Below, one piece after another: positions 6,533 to 8,518 of a stretch of 8,518 nt of DNA; positions within the stretch are counted from its first letter, which is position 1; the number at the start of each line of letters is the position of its first letter. Below the pieces are notes generated by a model, which had not been told where the DNA came from, made no database searches, and saw only the letters and a program-made list of their open reading frames with translations. Origin of the DNA: Desulfobacula sp. (lineage in GTDB: Bacteria > Desulfobacterota > Desulfobacteria > Desulfobacterales > Desulfobacteraceae). Where the stretch lies: the NCBI GenBank assembly GCA_023139225.1, contig JAGLNZ010000392.1:1-8518 (forward strand), given 5' to 3'. The translations under genes and the position numbers were made by a program.

Positions 6533-8473
6533 ATGAAATTATTTGAGCCTGACAACAAAAATAAAGACTTGGCAAATGCATACACTGCCAAATCAATCGA
6601 AGTATTAAAAGGTCTGGATCCTGTTAAAAGACGACCCGGAATGTACACGGACACTTCAAGCCCGGATCACCTGGTATTTGAAGTTATCGACAACAGTGTT
6701 GATGAAGCCATTGCAGGATATGCCACCCGAATTGATGTGGTATTAAAAACGGATCAATCCATTATTGTTTCGGACAATGGTCGCGGGATGCCGGTGGATA
6801 TTCATCCTGAAGAAAAAATATCCGGTGTGGAATTGATTATGTCAAAGCTTCATGCCGGCGCCAAATTTTCCAATAAAGACTATAGTTATTCAGGAGGCCT
6901 GCACGGTGTCGGGGTTTCTGTTGTCAATGCATTGTCTTCCAGTTTAACAATTCATATCAGAAGGGACGGACAAGAATACCGTATTGGTTTTAAAAACGGG
7001 TATAAGACACAAGAGCTGACAATTATCAAAGAAATCAGACCCAAAAAAACCGGTACATCTCTTCAATTTTACCCTGATGTTTCCTATTTTGATAAACCAA
7101 CATTCTCAAAGGCAGCTTTAAAAACAGCTTTAAAATCAAAATCAATTCTTTGCAAGGGACTTGTCACCAGCTTTTATGATGAAGAATCTAAAGAAAAAAA
7201 AATCTGGAAATATGATCATGGCATAGATGATTATTTAAATGAAAATTTAAAAGAAAAAAAATGCATATTTTCTTCTCCTTTTGCAGGAAAGATTGCCGGA
7301 GAAGACCTTCATATCATATGGGCTATTAACTGGACCGTGGAATCAGGCCCGAACCCTGAAGAAAGCTATGTAAATCTTATTCCCACAAAGTTAGGCGGAA
7401 CCCATGTCAATGGATTTAGATCAGGGCTTTTGGAATCCATCAGAGAATTTTGCAAATTCAGAAATCTTTTACCCAAAGGATTATACCTTGCTCCCGAAGA
7501 TATCTGGGATAGAGTCGGTTATATTCTTTCTGTCAAGCTCTCCGACGCACAGTTTTCCGGGCAGACAAAAGAAAGGCTTTCTTCACGTCATTGTGCCAAT
7601 CTTGTGAATATCCAGGTCAGGGATGCATTCAGTTTATGGCTGAATCAGAATATCGAACAAGGAGAAAAGCTTGCAGGCATTGCCATTGAAAATGCAAAAA
7701 ATCGTGTGAAAAAAGCTAAAAAAGTCACAAAAAAAAGGGCATCAAACGGCATCAGGCTTCCTGCCAAATTATCCGATTGCTCAAGCGTTGATCAGGAAAG
7801 ACGCGAACTGTTTTTTGTTGAAGGGGATTCTGCCGGAGGTTCTGCCAAACAGGCAAGAGATCGACGGTTTCAAGCTATCATGCCTTTAAGGGGAAAAATT
7901 TTAAATACCTGGGATATTGAATCTTCCGCCATTATTGAATCTAAAGAAATCAGGGATGTTTCTCAGGTTCTAGGTGTTTTACCCGGATCAGATGATATTT
8001 CAAAGCTTCGGTATAATAAAATATGTGTTCTGGCAGATGCTGACTCAGACGGACTGCATATTGCTACATTGCTGTGTGCCTTGTTTTTAAAGCACTTCCC
8101 CCAAATTGTAAAAGGCGGACATATATTTATTGCCATGCCGCCGTTATACAGAATAGACGTTGGTAAAGAAGTTTTTTACGCATTGGACGACCCGGAAAAA
8201 GACAATATTATAAAAAGAATAAACCGTCGCAAAAAACACGGTAAAATAAATATTCAAAGATTTAAAGGGCTCGGTGAGATGAATCCTGCACAGCTCAAGG
8301 AAACAACCATATCACCGGATTCAAGACGACTTGTCCAATTGTCTGTAGACAATAATTGTGAAGAATCAATGAAAAAAGTTTATGAAATCATGGATATGCT
8401 CTTAGGGAAGAAAAGAGCAAAAGACAGAAAAAGCTGGATTGAAGCCAACGGCCAAATAAAAGAGATTGAATAA
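6533..8473 (+). CDS. parE: DNA topoisomerase IV subunit B (ATPase subunit)
   Basis: ParE supplies ATP hydrolysis and part of the metal site to the ParC2-ParE2 enzyme, which decatenates replicated chromosomes. The 646-residue product is complete. The GHKL ATPase domain has EVIDNSVDEAIAG (Glu50 as base, Asn54 for Mg), DNGRGMPVDIHPEE (81-94), GGLHGVGVSVVNALS (121-135) and QTKERLSS (344-351; Lys346 reaching the ATP). The TOPRIM domain has FVEGDSAGGSAKQARD (428-443; Glu430) and DADSDGLHIATLLCALF (502-518; acidic 502/504/506). QRFKGLGEMNPAQLKETT (575-592) follows. DADSDGLHI rather than DADVDGSHI, and RPGMYTDTSSPDHL rather than the RPGMYIG form, point to ParE and not GyrB. The ATG at 6533 is limited by an in-frame TAA at 6527-6529. 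Its Shine-Dalgarno is poor. It is divergent from the cyclase and overlaps the next gene by 1 nt. Confidence 0.96.
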   Translation: MKLFEPDNKNKDLANAYTAKSIEVLKGLDPVKRRPGMYTDTSSPDHLVFEVIDNSVDEAIAGYATRIDVVLKTDQSIIVSDNGRGMPVDIHPEEKISGVELIMSKLHAGAKFSNKDYSYSGGLHGVGVSVVNALSSSLTIHIRRDGQEYRIGFKNGYKTQELTIIKEIRPKKTGTSLQFYPDVSYFDKPTFSKAALKTALKSKSILCKGLVTSFYDEESKEKKIWKYDHGIDDYLNENLKEKKCIFSSPFAGKIAGEDLHIIWAINWTVESGPNPEESYVNLIPTKLGGTHVNGFRSGLLESIREFCKFRNLLPKGLYLAPEDIWDRVGYILSVKLSDAQFSGQTKERLSSRHCANLVNIQVRDAFSLWLNQNIEQGEKLAGIAIENAKNRVKKAKKVTKKRASNGIRLPAKLSDCSSVDQERRELFFVEGDSAGGSAKQARDRRFQAIMPLRGKILNTWDIESSAIIESKEIRDVSQVLGVLPGSDDISKLRYNKICVLADADSDGLHIATLLCALFLKHFPQIVKGGHIFIAMPPLYRIDVGKEVFYALDDPEKDNIIKRINRRKKHGKINIQRFKGLGEMNPAQLKETTISPDSRRLVQLSVDNNCEESMKKVYEIMDMLLGKKRAKDRKSWIEANGQIKEIE

Positions 8474-8518
8474 TGAAAGAAACACTTCCATCCGAGATTC
8501 AAGATTATGAAAAAATAC
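8473..8518 (+). CDS. parC: Start of downstream gene, probably DNA topoisomerase IV subunit A (parC); cut by window
   Basis: Fifteen codons are visible, encoding MKETLPSEIQDYEKI, and the frame is open to the window end. The ATG shares its A with the parE stop (TAATG), and AAGAGA (8460-8465) stands about 7 nt upstream. Such an overlap means co-transcription and translational coupling. The peptide is too short to show ParC motifs. The assignment rests on the common parE-parC gene pairing and is inference. Confidence 0.6.
   Translation, partial: MKETLPSEIQDYEKI

Noticed and set aside
6533..8473. Gyrase subunit B instead of ParE
   Set aside because: Motifs such as DADSDGLHIATLL, RPGMYTD and the ParE-like C-terminal region match ParE; the GyrB forms DADVDGSHI and RPGMYIG are absent.
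1..8518. tRNA, rRNA, CRISPR array, insertion sequence or attachment site
   Set aside because: Nothing of these kinds was seen when reading both strands; the genes are housekeeping-like and nearly fill the window.

Overview
The window looks like a piece of chromosome from an AT-rich Gram-negative bacterium, most likely a Desulfobacterota (Desulfobacterales-type) species. This placement is an inference. It rests on low GC, a class I adenylate cyclase with a long N-terminal extension, an E. coli-like ParE, and PTS phosphocarriers with no sugar permease in view. No mobile element, tRNA, rRNA or CRISPR array is visible, and composition and codon use look even throughout.

Layout: positions 1-1675 (minus strand) hold ptsH (HPr, TTG start) followed 2 nt later by ptsI (enzyme I). 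ptsI is cut by the window edge right after Asn463, in the SIGTN motif. A 205-bp divergent intergenic region (1676-1880) carries a good sigma70-like promoter for ptsHI. On the other strand it carries a consensus -10 without a -35, preceded by an imperfect 28-bp palindrome. Positions 1881-2549 (plus) encode a LOG-family nucleoside 5'-monophosphate phosphoribohydrolase. It converges, with a 5-bp gap, on a very large minus-strand gene (2555-6427) for a 1290-residue class I adenylate cyclase. That protein has a helical HEAT-like N-terminal half, 27 in-register pentapeptide repeats, the CyaA catalytic core, and a C-terminus that appears short. A 105-bp AT-rich divergent spacer (6428-6532) separates it from parE (6533-8473, plus), encoding topoisomerase IV subunit B. 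parE overlaps by 1 nt the first 15 codons of a downstream gene, probably parC.

How the genes may work together: HPr and enzyme I form the PEP-dependent phosphorelay. In enterobacteria PTS phosphorylation state controls class I adenylate cyclase, so finding both within about 1 kb of each other is suggestive, but this is inference. The LOG enzyme acts on AMP-type nucleotides, a loose metabolic link to cAMP at most. parE/parC is a separate chromosome-decatenation unit. I see no clearly new multi-gene system. The most notable item is the multi-domain adenylate cyclase.
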